From: Geomonas agri
GTDB taxonomy: Bacteria > Desulfobacterota > Desulfuromonadia > Geobacterales > Geobacteraceae
Reading direction: 5' to 3'
DNA: 64,000 nt
Assembly: GCF_020179605.1 (NCBI RefSeq)
Contig: NZ_JAINZO010000002.1
Location: 806,001 to 870,000, forward strand
The notes beneath the pieces were generated by a model, which searched no databases, was not told where the DNA came from, and saw only the letters and a list, made by a program, of their open reading frames with translations. The position numbers were made by a program, and so were the translations under genes. This document shows, piece after piece, positions 47,575 through 57,140 of this stretch (position 1 is its first letter; every line of letters starts with the position of its first letter).

Positions 47575-48564
47575 TTATCGTAAAGCCAGCCACCACCCGG
47601 TGACTAGAATATTGAGAAGAGCTAGCGGTGTCAGGAACTTCCAGCCCAGGTGCATGAGCTGGTCGTAGCGAAGGCGTGGGAGGGTTCCCCTGACCCAGAT
47701 GAACAGGAACGAGAATAACCCGACCTTGATGAAGAACCAAAAGATCGGCGGCAGCAGCGGCCCGCGCCATCCGCCCAGGAAGAAGAGCGAGGCGAGCGAG
47801 CTCAGCGAGATGATGTTGATGTACTCCCCGACGAAGAAGAGGCCGAAGCGCATCCCGGAGTATTCGGTATGGAAGCCGGCCACCAGTTCCCCCTCCGCCT
47901 CGGGAAGGTCGAAGGGAATCCTGCGGCACTCGGCCAGGATACTGACCAGGAAGATCACGAAGGCAATCGGCTGGTACACGATGAAGGGCATGTCGGCCTG
48001 CGCGTTGACGATATCGGCGAGGCTCAGCGACTTGGCCAGCATCACCACGGGAACCAGCGACAGCCCCATGGAAAGTTCGTAGGAGATCAGTTGGGACAGG
48101 CCACGGATGCTCCCCAGCAGCGCATACTTCGAGTTGGATGCCCAACCGCCCAGTGCGATGCCGTAGACTGCGACCGAGGAGAGGGCCATGAAGAAGAGCA
48201 CCCCCACGTTCAGGTCGGCGACCTGCAGGTTCACCTGGCGCCCGAAGAGCTGCAGCGGCGCCCCCACCGGGATGATGGCGAAGGTCAGAATCGCCGGGAT
48301 GGCGGCCATGGCCGGGGCCATCGAGAAGAGCAGGCGGTCGGCGGCCTTCGGGATCATATCCTCCTTGGTGATCATCTTGATCACGTCGGCCAGGGGCTGC
48401 AACAGACCGAACGGACCTACGCGATTGGGACCGATGCGGTCCTGGAGGAAGCCCAGGATACGCCGCTCCGCCAGCACCAGGTAGGCCGCACCGGTCAGAA
48501 TGATGGCGTAAAGCAGCACGATCTTGCCCAGCATCAGCGCTATGTCAGTGGCAGTCCAGGTCAT
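47575..48564 (-). CDS. nuoH: NADH-quinone oxidoreductase subunit H
   Basis: The 329-residue membrane protein has ILGFLQDRIGPNRVGPFGLL, RIPFDLPEAEGELVAGFHTE and FIWVRGTLPRLRYDQLM, all marks of NuoH, which forms the quinone chamber of complex I with NuoB and NuoD. The start has GGGAGGAACCCTT upstream. Next in the operon comes the ankyrin gene, an unusual break between nuoH and nuoI. Confidence 0.96.
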   Translation of the reverse strand: MTWTATDIALMLGKIVLLYAIILTGAAYLVLAERRILGFLQDRIGPNRVGPFGLLQPLADVIKMITKEDMIPKAADRLLFSMAPAMAAIPAILTFAIIPVGAPLQLFGRQVNLQVADLNVGVLFFMALSSVAVYGIALGGWASNSKYALLGSIRGLSQLISYELSMGLSLVPVVMLAKSLSLADIVNAQADMPFIVYQPIAFVIFLVSILAECRRIPFDLPEAEGELVAGFHTEYSGMRFGLFFVGEYINIISLSSLASLFFLGGWRGPLLPPIFWFFIKVGLFSFLFIWVRGTLPRLRYDQLMHLGWKFLTPLALLNILVTGWWLALR

Positions 48565-48642
48565 AAGGGTTCCTCCCGCTAGCGGCGGGAACGGGTGAAT
48601 TCTTCTTTGCCCGGCAATGTTACTGTTTCCTCGCCAGTCGCG

Positions 48643-48733
48643 TCCCCGCCCCCGGAGGGGGAAGGACAGGGAGGGGGAATTGCTGCTGCACTGACGCCTC
48701 CCCTCCCAACCTCACCCCTCCGGGGGGAGGAGC
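48643..48733. repeat. Paired GC-rich palindromic element (nuoG-nuoH gap)
   Basis: The left half is CCCCGCCCCCGGAGGGGGAA followed by GGACAGGGAGGGGGAA. The right half is CTCCCCTCCCAACCTCACCC then CTCCGGGGGGAGGAG. It matches 46315-46405 and 52060-52146 in layout. Confidence 0.8.
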
Positions 48734-48754
48734 TATACCAACGGGGTACCAAGA

Positions 48755-50692
48755 TTATTCTTCTGCAACAATGCTGAAAATACGTACCCCTTCGCCCTCG
48801 GGGTCGAGGTTTTTCAGCACGTGCCATTTGCCGGACAACGGCTCCGGCACCTCTCCTCCCAGCCTCTCGATCACCTGTGCCATCACCTGCCAGGCATCGC
48901 GCTCGGTCCCACCGGGGACGTCCTTGCGGTGCACCCGGGGCGGATGCAAGGCGACGGCTTCTGTGGCGTTGCCGTAGTACTTCGGGTCGAGCCCCTTGAG
49001 CGGCAGTCCGGCGACCCTGCTGCGCTGAAAGCACTGGGCCCTGCCCTCGTAGTTGATGGCGGTGCCGTCGGACTCCACCCAGGTGGTGGTAGGGAGGAAG
49101 ATGGGGCTCTTCTCCGCCACCGGCCCCCGGCGCCAGTCGGCAGTTGCCAGGACCTCCACGTCTGAGAGCAACACCTCCGGCACATCGGCTTCGAAGCACA
49201 CCACACCCCGTACCTGCCGGCTCGACACTACTTCCGCCAGCGGGATTGCGGCGTGCTCTTGGGCGAGGAGCGCGGCGGCGAATCCGTTCGGGCCCGGCTG
49301 CAGCATTACCAGCTTCGCGCCGCTGGAGGCCATTTCCGCTAACAGAACGGGATCCTTGCCGCCGGCACCGCAGATGATCACCCCTTTGCCGCCCCCCTCG
49401 AAGGGAACCTGGTCCAGGGTCTCCACCGCGGTGTACTTGAAGGGGAGCGCCTGGTGCGGCGGTAGCGTATCGCCGCCGACCAGGAAGATCTGCGCCCCGG
49501 CCAGGAAAGCTTTGCGCACCGCCAGGGCCAGCATGGGGCCCTCCTCCATCAGGTCGATGGCGTGCAAGGAGACCCACTGCGCCTGCTCGATGTCTTTCAC
49601 GTAGGCCGCATTTTCCTCGTGGAGCAGCTTGATCGCTGCGATGCTCCCCTGCTGTTGGGTGGCATCCTCAAAGTAGCAGATCCTTGCTCCGCCAGCGGCC
49701 TTGGCCACTTCGGCTAGCAGGATCATCCCTTCCAGCGAGAGCCTGGTGGAACCGACGAAGGCGAGCTTGTCGGCGCCGTTTTTGCGCACGAACTCCGCGA
49801 TCGATTTGGCTGCCGCATCGATCGCGACATCGTAGCCACAGGTGGCGCCGTCCAGGCGGGGCTCCCGCGGCCGCTGCGGGTCGTTCAAATAGCCCTTGTC
49901 AAAGCGGGCCCGGTCACAGATGAACCAGCCGTTCACCTGGTCGTTGCGGCGCCCGACGATCTTGATGGTTTCGCGCTGGAAGTTTTGCGGCGAGGTGTTG
50001 CACCCCACCGAGCAGTGCTGGCAGATCGAGGGGGCGAACTGGTAGTCCCAGTAGCGGGCCCGGAAACGCCCGGTCTTGTCGGTGAAGACGCCGGTAGGGC
50101 AGATGTCCACCAGGTTGCCGGAGAACGGTGACTCCAGCGGTCCCTCCTGGAATCGGCCGAAGTAGACCCGCCCCGCGCTTCCCATCACCCCGAAGTCGGT
50201 GCCGCCGGCGTAGTCCTGGTAGAAGCGGACGCAGCGGTAGCACTCGATGCAGCGGTTCATCTCGTGGTGGATCCCCTCGCCCAGGTACTGGTTCTGGAAG
50301 GTACGCTTCTTTCCCTGGTAACGGCGACGGCTGTGCCCCCCGGCGATGGTGAAGTCCTGGAGCAGGCACTCGCCACCCTCGTCGCAGACCGGGCAGTCGT
50401 GGGGGTGGTTCAGCATGAGCCACTCGATGACCAGGGAGCGCATCTTGAGCGCTTCGGGATCGGTGGTGGAGACCACCATGCCGTCCTGGGCGGGGAGGGC
50501 ACAGGACATCTGGATCCCTTTCACCGGGCCGTCCAGGAGCTTCACCGCGCAGAGCCTGCAGGCAGCGGCGATGGCCAGGGCCGGGTGGTAGCAAAAGTGC
50601 GGGATGGTGATCCCGACGCTGCGGGCAGCCTCCAGCACGCTGGTCCCCGGTGCGACTTCCACCGGTATGTCATCGATGATCAGCTTGGGCAT
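48755..50692 (-). CDS. nuoG: NADH-quinone oxidoreductase subunit G
   Basis: The 645-residue protein has an N-terminal [2Fe-2S] domain (PHFCYHPALAIAAACRLCAV), a His/Cys [4Fe-4S] region (NHPHDCPVCDEGGECLLQD), a ferredoxin-like CIECYRCVRFYQDY, and a molybdopterin-oxidoreductase-type [4Fe-4S] (SICQHCSVGCNTSP). The C-terminal molybdopterin-like domain is shorter than in E. coli NuoG. ATG 50692 follows GAAAGAGGACG; the open frame to 50773 reads through a REP-like element and is not used. NuoG passes electrons in the peripheral arm of complex I. Confidence 0.93.
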   Translation of the reverse strand: MPKLIIDDIPVEVAPGTSVLEAARSVGITIPHFCYHPALAIAAACRLCAVKLLDGPVKGIQMSCALPAQDGMVVSTTDPEALKMRSLVIEWLMLNHPHDCPVCDEGGECLLQDFTIAGGHSRRRYQGKKRTFQNQYLGEGIHHEMNRCIECYRCVRFYQDYAGGTDFGVMGSAGRVYFGRFQEGPLESPFSGNLVDICPTGVFTDKTGRFRARYWDYQFAPSICQHCSVGCNTSPQNFQRETIKIVGRRNDQVNGWFICDRARFDKGYLNDPQRPREPRLDGATCGYDVAIDAAAKSIAEFVRKNGADKLAFVGSTRLSLEGMILLAEVAKAAGGARICYFEDATQQQGSIAAIKLLHEENAAYVKDIEQAQWVSLHAIDLMEEGPMLALAVRKAFLAGAQIFLVGGDTLPPHQALPFKYTAVETLDQVPFEGGGKGVIICGAGGKDPVLLAEMASSGAKLVMLQPGPNGFAAALLAQEHAAIPLAEVVSSRQVRGVVCFEADVPEVLLSDVEVLATADWRRGPVAEKSPIFLPTTTWVESDGTAINYEGRAQCFQRSRVAGLPLKGLDPKYYGNATEAVALHPPRVHRKDVPGGTERDAWQVMAQVIERLGGEVPEPLSGKWHVLKNLDPEGEGVRIFSIVAEE

Positions 50693-50723
50693 CGTCCTCT
50701 TTCGTCCTTTTACCTTCTGCCCA

Positions 50724-50771
50724 ATTTCCCCCTCGCCCTCCGGGAGAAGGGCAGGGGTGAGGGCGCAGCGC
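50724..50771. repeat. REP-like half-element in the nuoF-nuoG gap
   Basis: TTCCCCCTCGCCCTCCGGGA followed by GAAGGGCAGGGGTGAGGGCG. It is close to the subfamily at 45370-45484. Its other strand would add about 27 spurious residues to the start of nuoG. Confidence 0.6.
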
Positions 50772-50774
50772 ACC

Positions 50775-52037
50775 TTATTTCAACGGGCACTTCTTCTTCA
50801 CGATATGCTCCCGCACCTCGTCCTCGAAATCCCGCAGCAGGCCGTCCAGTGGGGCCATGGCGCCGGGGGCGAGGGCGCAGAAGGTGTAATTCAGGTACTT
50901 CACGTGCTCGCGCAGGATGGTGATGTCGTCTTCTTCGCCATGCCCGTTCTCGATCCGGGTCAGGATCTCCTTCACGTACGGGAGCCCTTCGCGGCACGGG
51001 GTGCACCAGCCGCAGGATTCGCGGGCGAAGAAATTGATTAAGTTCAGGGTCGCTTCCACCAGGCAGTGCCCCTCGTCGAAGACGATCACCCCGCCCGAGC
51101 CAAGCCGGGAGCCCGCCTTGGCCACGGTGTCGTAGTCCATGGGGAGGTTCCAGTGCTCAGGCTTCAGGAACTGGGTCGATGCGCCGCCCGGAATGCAAGC
51201 CTTAAACTTTTTGCCGTCGCGCATGCCGCCGCAGGCCCCGTCGATAATGTCGCCGAGCGTGGTGCCGATGGGGAGTTCGACGCAGGCCCGGTTCTTGACC
51301 GAGCCGCTCACGCAGAAGAGCTTGCTGCCGGCCCCTTCCGGGTTGAGCGCCAGCCCCTTGAACCACGCGGCGCCGTTGGCGACAATGGCGGGAACGTTGG
51401 CCAGGGTCTCCACGTTGTTGACCACCGTCGGCCCCTGCCAGAGACCCTTCACCGCCGGGAACGGCGGTTTCGAGCGCGGGTTGGGGCGCTTTCCTTCCAG
51501 CGCGTTGATCAGGGCGGTTTCCTCGCCGCAGATGTAGCGGCCGGCGGAGAGGTGCAGGTCCAGTTCGATGGAGTGCTCGCTTCCCAGGATGTGCTCGCCG
51601 AGCAGCCCCGCCTTCTTGGCCTCCTCGATGCCGCGCGCCAGGTTGGCCGCCGCTTTCTCATACCCCTTCCTGATGAAGATGAAGGCGTGGCGCACCCCCA
51701 GTGCATAGCAGGCAAGCGTCATCCCCTCAATAAGGCTATACGGGTTGTGCTCCAGCAGCACCCGGTCCTTGTAGGTCCCAGGCTCCATTTCATCGCAGTT
51801 GCAGATGAGCCAGCGCGGGCCGGGGAGGTCGCGGGGGACGAAGGACCATTTCCTGCCGGTGGCGAAGCCGGCGCCGCCGCGGCCCCTAAGCCCCGAGTCG
51901 AGCACCGCCTGCTGCACGTCGTTGGGAGTCATCACGGAGAAGGCCTTTTTCAGCCCCTCGAAGCCCCCTTCCTCGCGGTACTCGTCGAAGGTGACCACGC
52001 GGTTTGGGCGGTTATGTCGGAAAAGAGGGAGGTCCAT
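50775..52037 (-). CDS. nuoF: NADH-quinone oxidoreductase subunit F
   Basis: The 420-residue protein has the NADH-binding GRGGAGFATGRKW, the FMN-binding ICNCDEMEPGTYKDR and the cluster N3 motif ESCGWCTPCREG near residue 342. It oxidises NADH at the tip of complex I. The start has GACAGGATCAC upstream. It follows nuoE, with a paired GC-rich element between. Confidence 0.96.
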   Translation of the reverse strand: MDLPLFRHNRPNRVVTFDEYREEGGFEGLKKAFSVMTPNDVQQAVLDSGLRGRGGAGFATGRKWSFVPRDLPGPRWLICNCDEMEPGTYKDRVLLEHNPYSLIEGMTLACYALGVRHAFIFIRKGYEKAAANLARGIEEAKKAGLLGEHILGSEHSIELDLHLSAGRYICGEETALINALEGKRPNPRSKPPFPAVKGLWQGPTVVNNVETLANVPAIVANGAAWFKGLALNPEGAGSKLFCVSGSVKNRACVELPIGTTLGDIIDGACGGMRDGKKFKACIPGGASTQFLKPEHWNLPMDYDTVAKAGSRLGSGGVIVFDEGHCLVEATLNLINFFARESCGWCTPCREGLPYVKEILTRIENGHGEEDDITILREHVKYLNYTFCALAPGAMAPLDGLLRDFEDEVREHIVKKKCPLK

Positions 52038-52059
52038 GTGATCCTGTCATTCCATTGTC

Positions 52060-52146
52060 TCCCTCCCCCGGAGGGGGAGGGGCGGGGAGGGGGAATAAGG
52101 CTGCCTTGCCCCCCCTCCCGACCTCCCCCCTCCGGGGGGAGGAGGT
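52060..52146. repeat. Paired GC-rich palindromic element (nuoE-nuoF gap)
   Basis: The left half is CCCTCCCCCGGAGGGGGAGG followed by GGCGGGGAGGGGGAA. The right half is CCCCCCCTCCCGACCTCCCC then CCTCCGGGGGGAGGAGG. Same layout as 46315-46405 and 48643-48733. Confidence 0.8.
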
Positions 52147-52147
52147 A

Positions 52148-52621
52148 TTACCCTTTGTGCCGCTCCATTTCCAGTATCTCGTCTACCAGTTCCGGCGTCA
52201 GCCTACCGTAGGGAGTCCCTCCGACTGACATGGCGGGGCTGTCGCCGCACATCCCCATGCAGCAGCAGGGAACCAGGGTGAACATGCCGTCGGCCGTAGT
52301 ACCGCCCAGCCCGACGCCGAGCTTATCCTTCAGGTACTGGATGAGCTTGTCGCAGTCGGCGCACCAGCAGGAGATCGAGTCGCAGACGTGGATCACCTTC
52401 TTCCCTACCGGGCGGCGATAGATCATCTCATAGAAGGTGGCGAGCTCCTCAACCTGCAACGGCGAAAGGCCCAGCAGCGCCGCGGCCTCCTCCACTGCCT
52501 CGTCGGTCAGCCAGCCGTAGTGTGCCTGTAGCTCCTTCATCACGTCCACAGCCGCCTCCCGGGCGGTGATGGCGGAGGCGACGCGCGCCTGGAGCGATGT
52601 TTTCAGTGTCTCGGGTATCAT
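52148..52621 (-). CDS. nuoE: NADH-quinone oxidoreductase subunit E
   Basis: The 157-residue protein has a helical N-terminus and a thioredoxin-like [2Fe-2S] domain. CDSISCWCADCDKLIQ and VPCCCMGMCGDSPAMS hold the four cluster N1a ligands among extra Cys residues. The start has AGGAGAGCACCGGGG upstream. It partners with NuoF and follows nuoBCD by 21 bp. Confidence 0.95.
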   Translation of the reverse strand: MIPETLKTSLQARVASAITAREAAVDVMKELQAHYGWLTDEAVEEAAALLGLSPLQVEELATFYEMIYRRPVGKKVIHVCDSISCWCADCDKLIQYLKDKLGVGLGGTTADGMFTLVPCCCMGMCGDSPAMSVGGTPYGRLTPELVDEILEMERHKG

Positions 52622-52642
52622 CCCCGGTGCTCTCCTTACTAA

Positions 52643-55027
52643 TTACCGGTCCAGGTCCGCCAGCACGAAGTCGATCGAGCCGAGGATGGCCAGGAAGTCC
52701 GACACCAGCCAGCCCCGGCTCAACAGCGGCAGCGACTGGATATGCGGGAAGGTCGGCGTCCTGATGCGCATCCGGTAGGCGGTGTGCAGTCCGTCGGAAA
52801 CGGCAAAGTAGCCGTATTCCCCCTTGGGGGCCTCGATAGGTGCATAGCATTCCCCTTTTGGGGGCGACATGCCGCGCGTGGCGTTGACGAAGTGGTGGAT
52901 CAGCGACTCGATGTCTTCCAGTGCGTCGCGTTTCTGAGGCAGCGTGTAGCGGTAATCCGCGGAGATCCAGCGTCCACCCGGCATCCCCTCGGCCGCCTGT
53001 TTCACGATAGAGAACGACTGCCGCATCTCCTCCATGCGCACCAGGTAGCGCGCGTAGCAGTCGCCGCCCTCGGCGGTGGCGACCTGGAAATCGAAGCGGT
53101 CGTAGCCGCAGTAAGGCATGGTCTTGCGCAGGTCCCACGCGAAGCCGCAGGCCCTGAGCATCGGTCCGGTCAGACCCCACTCAAGCGCCTCGTCCCTAGT
53201 TATGGCGGAGACGCCCTTGAGGCGCGCGGTGAAGATGGGGTTGCCGGTCAGCAGTTTCTCGTATTCCGCGAGTCGCGGCGGGAACCAGTCCAAAAACGCC
53301 TGCACCTTGGTCAGCCATCCCTTGGGGAGATCGTCCGCCACGCCGCCGATCCTGAACCAGGCGGGGTGCATGCGGCCGCCGGTGACCGATTCCACGATGT
53401 CGAAGATCTTTTCGCGGTCGGTGAAGGTGTAGAAAACCGGGGTCATGGCGCCGATGTCGGCGGCGAAGGTCCCGAGCCAGACCAGATGGTTGGCAATCCG
53501 GAACAGCTCGCAGAGCATGACCCGGATGTATTGGGCTCGCTCCGGCACCTCGATGCCGCACAGCTTCTCAACAGAGTTCACGTAGGCCAGGTTGTTCTGC
53601 ACGCCGGCCAAGTAGTCCACCCGGTCGGTGTAGGGAATGTACTGGTGCCAGTTCTGGCGCTCCCCGATCTTCTCGGCACCGCGGTGGTGGTAGCCGATCT
53701 CGGTGTCCATGTCGACGATCTCTTCGCCGGAAAGTTTGAGGACGAAGCGCACCACGCCGTGGGTGCCGGGGTGCTGGGGGCCGAGGTTCAGGATCAGCGT
53801 CTCGTCGTCCACCCGGTCGAAGAAGTCGCTGGCCGGCAGCGTCTTGCGGCCGCGCGCCTCCTCGGCGGTGTAAGGAGCCATCTCGGTGGCGCGCGAAGGA
53901 TGCTCCTTCCGGAGCGGATGCCCCTGCCAGTCCGCCGGCATCAGGATCCTGCCCAAGTTTGGATGCCCGGCGAAACGGATGCCGAACATGTCGTAGGCCT
54001 CACGCTCGTACCAGTTGGCGACAGGGAAGACGGAGGTGACGCTGGGAGCTTCGGGATACTCGCCGTCCAGCTCTGTCTTAATCCGGATCCTGCCGGGGGT
54101 GTCGAAGCAGGTGAGATGGTAGTTCACGGTGAAGTCGCGGAAGCGGTCGCGGTCGCGGCGGCAGGACTCGTCGACGCAGGCGATGTCCTCCAGGCGGCGG
54201 AAGGGCGAAGACTTCCGTTCCTTCAGGTGCTTCAGGAGTTCAGGCACCAGCCGCGCGGGGGTACGGTAGGTGAGCATGTCGGCCCCGGCTTCGTCCCGTT
54301 TGACCTCGCCGTTGAACGCCGCCTGCAGTTCCTCTTCCAGGCCGAAGTCGGGGTAGGGGAGGCGGGGCTGTTTCGGGCGCCAGAGCTCGTCCGAGCGCGG
54401 CGCGGCGAAGTGGGGGTGCTGCATCGAAGTGCCACGGATGGGGATCCCCTGCATGCCGGGGCCACGGGTATCGCGGGACTTGGTGACGCCGTCGACGAGG
54501 ATGGGGGCGACGGTCCCCTGGGTGCCCCCTTGCATGCGCAGCACGGGACGGGTGGGACGCTCCTCGCTCCTGATCTTTTGCTGCAGCAGCATGAGCCCTT
54601 CCAGGAAGGACTCCGGGCGCGGCGGGCAGCCGGGGATGTACAGGTCGACCGGCAGAATCTGGTTGACGCCCTGCACCACGGAATACACGTCGTACATGCC
54701 GCCGGAGTTGGCGCAGCTCCCCATGGAGATGACCCACTTGGGTTCGGCCATCTGGTCGTAGAGCCGCAGGATGCTGGGGGCCATCTTCTTGAAGACGGTC
54801 CCGGCGATCACCATGAGGTCGGCCTCACGCGGGGTGCCGCGCAATACCTCGGCGCCGAAGCGCGAGACATCGTAGCGCGAGGTGAAGGACGCCATCATTT
54901 CCACGAAGCAGCAGGAAAGACCGAAGAACATCGGCCAGAGTGAGTTCGCCCTCCCCCAGTTGATCAGGTCGTCCAAAGAGGTGAGGAGGACGTTTTGCGG
55001 TATGTTTTCGTCGTCCCTCTCAGTCAA
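52643..55027 (-). CDS. nuoBCD: Fused NADH-quinone oxidoreductase subunits B, C and D
   Basis: The 794-residue protein joins three subunits. NuoB covers about 1-170, with the tandem C39-C40 of [10 protein letters not shown] plus C105 (MGSCANSGG) and C134 (IPGCPPRPE) for cluster N2. NuoC covers about 230-385 ([17 protein letters not shown]). NuoD covers about 410-794 ([20 protein letters not shown] and the quinone-site residues nearby). CD fusions are common in gammaproteobacteria; the B-C-D fusion is a rarer form I associate with Geobacter relatives. The B-C junction (170-230) is Pro/Arg-rich. The start overlaps the nuoA stop by four bases. Confidence 0.95.
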   Translation of the reverse strand: MTERDDENIPQNVLLTSLDDLINWGRANSLWPMFFGLSCCFVEMMASFTSRYDVSRFGAEVLRGTPREADLMVIAGTVFKKMAPSILRLYDQMAEPKWVISMGSCANSGGMYDVYSVVQGVNQILPVDLYIPGCPPRPESFLEGLMLLQQKIRSEERPTRPVLRMQGGTQGTVAPILVDGVTKSRDTRGPGMQGIPIRGTSMQHPHFAAPRSDELWRPKQPRLPYPDFGLEEELQAAFNGEVKRDEAGADMLTYRTPARLVPELLKHLKERKSSPFRRLEDIACVDESCRRDRDRFRDFTVNYHLTCFDTPGRIRIKTELDGEYPEAPSVTSVFPVANWYEREAYDMFGIRFAGHPNLGRILMPADWQGHPLRKEHPSRATEMAPYTAEEARGRKTLPASDFFDRVDDETLILNLGPQHPGTHGVVRFVLKLSGEEIVDMDTEIGYHHRGAEKIGERQNWHQYIPYTDRVDYLAGVQNNLAYVNSVEKLCGIEVPERAQYIRVMLCELFRIANHLVWLGTFAADIGAMTPVFYTFTDREKIFDIVESVTGGRMHPAWFRIGGVADDLPKGWLTKVQAFLDWFPPRLAEYEKLLTGNPIFTARLKGVSAITRDEALEWGLTGPMLRACGFAWDLRKTMPYCGYDRFDFQVATAEGGDCYARYLVRMEEMRQSFSIVKQAAEGMPGGRWISADYRYTLPQKRDALEDIESLIHHFVNATRGMSPPKGECYAPIEAPKGEYGYFAVSDGLHTAYRMRIRTPTFPHIQSLPLLSRGWLVSDFLAILGSIDFVLADLDR

Positions 55028-55425
55028 TGTTTACCTCGCATGCGGATTGCGGAAGGACCCCATTCCAGTCCCCCCTTCATCCAGAGCCAGATCAGCCCCA
55101 ACATCAGGATGATGACAAAGACGGTGATGTGCACCAGCCCCTGGATTCCGAGCAGGTCCCATGCGGTGGCCCAGGTCAGGATGAAGGAGCCTTCCACGTC
55201 GAAGACGATGAAGAAAATGGCGATGAGGTAGAAGGGAACTTGTGAGGCGTGACGGGCGGCGCCGGTAGGGACCACCCCGGATTCATACGGTATGTGCTTG
55301 TCGGGGGTATCGCGGCCCGAGCCGAGGAAGTAGGCTGCCGCCAGCAGGACGCCAATCAGCCCCACCGCGATGGCGGTGTAGATGGCAAGGGGGATGAACT
55401 CGACCTGCTGTGCGGTGACTGGCAT
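55024..55425 (-). CDS. nuoA: NADH-quinone oxidoreductase subunit A
   Basis: The 133-residue protein has three membrane helices and the conserved [20 protein letters not shown] and [15 protein letters not shown]. It is the first gene of the nuo operon and overlaps nuoBCD by ATGA. A candidate promoter lies at 55497-55470. Confidence 0.95.
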   Translation of the reverse strand: MPVTAQQVEFIPLAIYTAIAVGLIGVLLAAAYFLGSGRDTPDKHIPYESGVVPTGAARHASQVPFYLIAIFFIVFDVEGSFILTWATAWDLLGIQGLVHITVFVIILMLGLIWLWMKGGLEWGPSAIRMRGKH

Positions 55426-55469
55426 ACCGGCCTTTCAATGAGAATCACAGGGGATTTTAGTACCCGTAT

Positions 55470-55497
55470 AATCTAGCGTAGCGCTGCCGAAAGTCAA
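55470..55497 (-). promoter_or_regulatory. Candidate sigma-70 promoter of the nuo operon
   Basis: On the minus strand TTGACT (55497-55492), 16-bp spacer, TAGATT (55475-55470), about 45 bp before the nuoA start. The -10 is followed by a second A/T-rich box, TTATAC. Confidence 0.55.
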
Positions 55498-55528
55498 TTA
55501 GTCCGCGTTGGGGGATGAGATCATTAAA

Positions 55529-56950
55529 TCACGTCATCATAATCTTGCTCTTCAGGATCAATATTTCGAAAGCCATGGCGGCTTTGGCGATCAGTTTCTG
55601 TACTTCGGGAAGTTTTTCATCAAGTGGGGCGCTTCCACCGCCGACATAGAGGACCGCGACCACGCGCCCCATCATCAGCAGCGGCACCAGCAGGTTGTTG
55701 AAGGGGGTGCCCCCCTTCAAGGCTTCCATGATGGCCTGGTTGCCAGGTGTCGGTGGCATCGGCCCGAGGAAGAAGCTCTTGCTCTGGTGCACCACGTTCA
55801 GCACCGACGGTTCGTTCAGGGCAAGTTCCAGCCCCTCGAACTCGGGGACCGGCTTGTTGTCCACCCGTGCCATCCACCCGGTGGCGGTGCCACCGCGCAG
55901 CAGGAAGAAGGCGACCCGCTTGAACTGGGGCCCCAGGTGACCGGTGATCAATTCGGCGATCCAGTCGCGGTCATCCGCCTCGGCTAGCCCGACCAGGACG
56001 CTCTCCAGCGAATAGTCCTGCTCCGGCTCCTCGAACTGTTCCTGGTACAGTTCGGCCAATACAGTGGGTTCGGGTGCGGGAGTGGCCGGCTGCTGGCTCG
56101 CCGGAGGCTCGGTTGCCTGGGGTGACGGAGCAGGGGCCGTGGGGGCTGCCGGAGGTACGGGCGCTGCAGCGGGTGCGAGCGAAGCTGGGGGGGGCTGGGG
56201 CACAGGGGGCGCAGGAGCTGCCTCAGTTGCCTCGGTTGCCGGAGCGGCTGGAGCGGCTGGAGCGGCAGATGCAGCAGGTGCCGTCTCGGCTTGATCCAGC
56301 ACATCAAGGCTCAGTTCCTCGAGCATGGGGAGATCGATGACCTCTTCTTCGAGGTGCGCGGGCCATTCCTCGAGCGTTGCCTTAGAGGCCGCCGGCACAG
56401 GGGTGGCCGTCACCACCCGGGCCGCGGGCGCGGCGGGTTGCGGGGCAGCGGAATGAGAGGCGTGGTGCTTGGCCCTCCCCCTGCTGCCACCCTCGACGCT
56501 GATGTAGCGCACCTCGCGCTTGATCCCGTAGTACTTTTCCATAGCCGTGACGATGCGCAGCTCCGCCGCGACCACCGGCACGATGATGTAGCCCGTGGCG
56601 AAGGCGATCTCGTCGATGGCGTGCAGGTCAGTGGGATCGACCATGGCAAGGGTTACCTTGCGGTTGTTGATCGCAATGGGAATGGCTTTGTACTTCTTGA
56701 CGTAGTCGAACGGGATGAGCTTTATGACGTGCGGGGGAATATCGAGCAGTTCAGCGGGAGCGGCGTAAGCGACACCAATTTTCTTACTCAGGAACTCCGC
56801 CAGGTCCAACTCGTCCAGGTACCCCATTTCCACCAGGTTGGTACCGAATCGTCCTCCGAAGATGGCCTGTCCTTTTAGAGTTTCATCCAACTGGGCCGCA
56901 GTGATCTTCCCTGCTTGGACCAGCATTTCCCCTAAGCGCATTTTCTTCAA
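55529..56950 (-). CDS. MshEN-domain protein with a Pro/Ala linker and a C-terminal GAF-like domain
   Basis: The protein has about 473 residues. The N-terminus is a MshEN (GspE N-terminal) domain: RLGEMLVQAGKITAAQLDET, then FGTNLVEMGYLDELDLAEFL, with VTLAMVDPTDLHAIDEIAFA after it. A long Ala/Pro-rich linker covers about 205-315. The last ~140 residues are globular, with VFLLRGG-like strand patterns and PFNNLLVPLLMMGRVVAVLYVGG, resembling a GAF sensor fold. No ATPase core is present. MshEN domains bind c-di-GMP in other proteins, so a sensory or regulatory role is possible. The start is unsure: TTG 56950 fits GGAGGG spacing best, ATG 56941 and TTG 56965 are alternatives. It has no close operon partner. 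Confidence 0.7.
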   Translation of the reverse strand: MKKMRLGEMLVQAGKITAAQLDETLKGQAIFGGRFGTNLVEMGYLDELDLAEFLSKKIGVAYAAPAELLDIPPHVIKLIPFDYVKKYKAIPIAINNRKVTLAMVDPTDLHAIDEIAFATGYIIVPVVAAELRIVTAMEKYYGIKREVRYISVEGGSRGRAKHHASHSAAPQPAAPAARVVTATPVPAASKATLEEWPAHLEEEVIDLPMLEELSLDVLDQAETAPAASAAPAAPAAPATEATEAAPAPPVPQPPPASLAPAAAPVPPAAPTAPAPSPQATEPPASQQPATPAPEPTVLAELYQEQFEEPEQDYSLESVLVGLAEADDRDWIAELITGHLGPQFKRVAFFLLRGGTATGWMARVDNKPVPEFEGLELALNEPSVLNVVHQSKSFFLGPMPPTPGNQAIMEALKGGTPFNNLLVPLLMMGRVVAVLYVGGGSAPLDEKLPEVQKLIAKAAMAFEILILKSKIMMT

Positions 56951-57140
56951 GCTACCCTCCGCCAATGCATTAAATTACACGTGCAACTCATGGAGCCAGG
57001 GCTGGCATGACAAGGGGCCGGCATCGGTCGCAGCTGACTTTGCAAACCTGCCGGACCGACAGAAAAACAGCCTTGTTAATCAGGCGCTAATTTAGAGCCG
57101 GAGCAGGACAATGTCAATAGCAAACGCCGAGTTGCAAGGC

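Noticed and set aside
50693-50773. N-terminal extension of nuoG to an upstream start
   Set aside because: The extra 27 residues are translated from a REP-like palindrome and the ribosome-binding site favours 50692.
52742-54943. 733-codon open frame antisense to nuoBCD
   Set aside because: High G+C leaves long antisense frames open; the product has Val/Gly/His-rich nonsense and no ribosome-binding site, whereas nuoBCD is well conserved.
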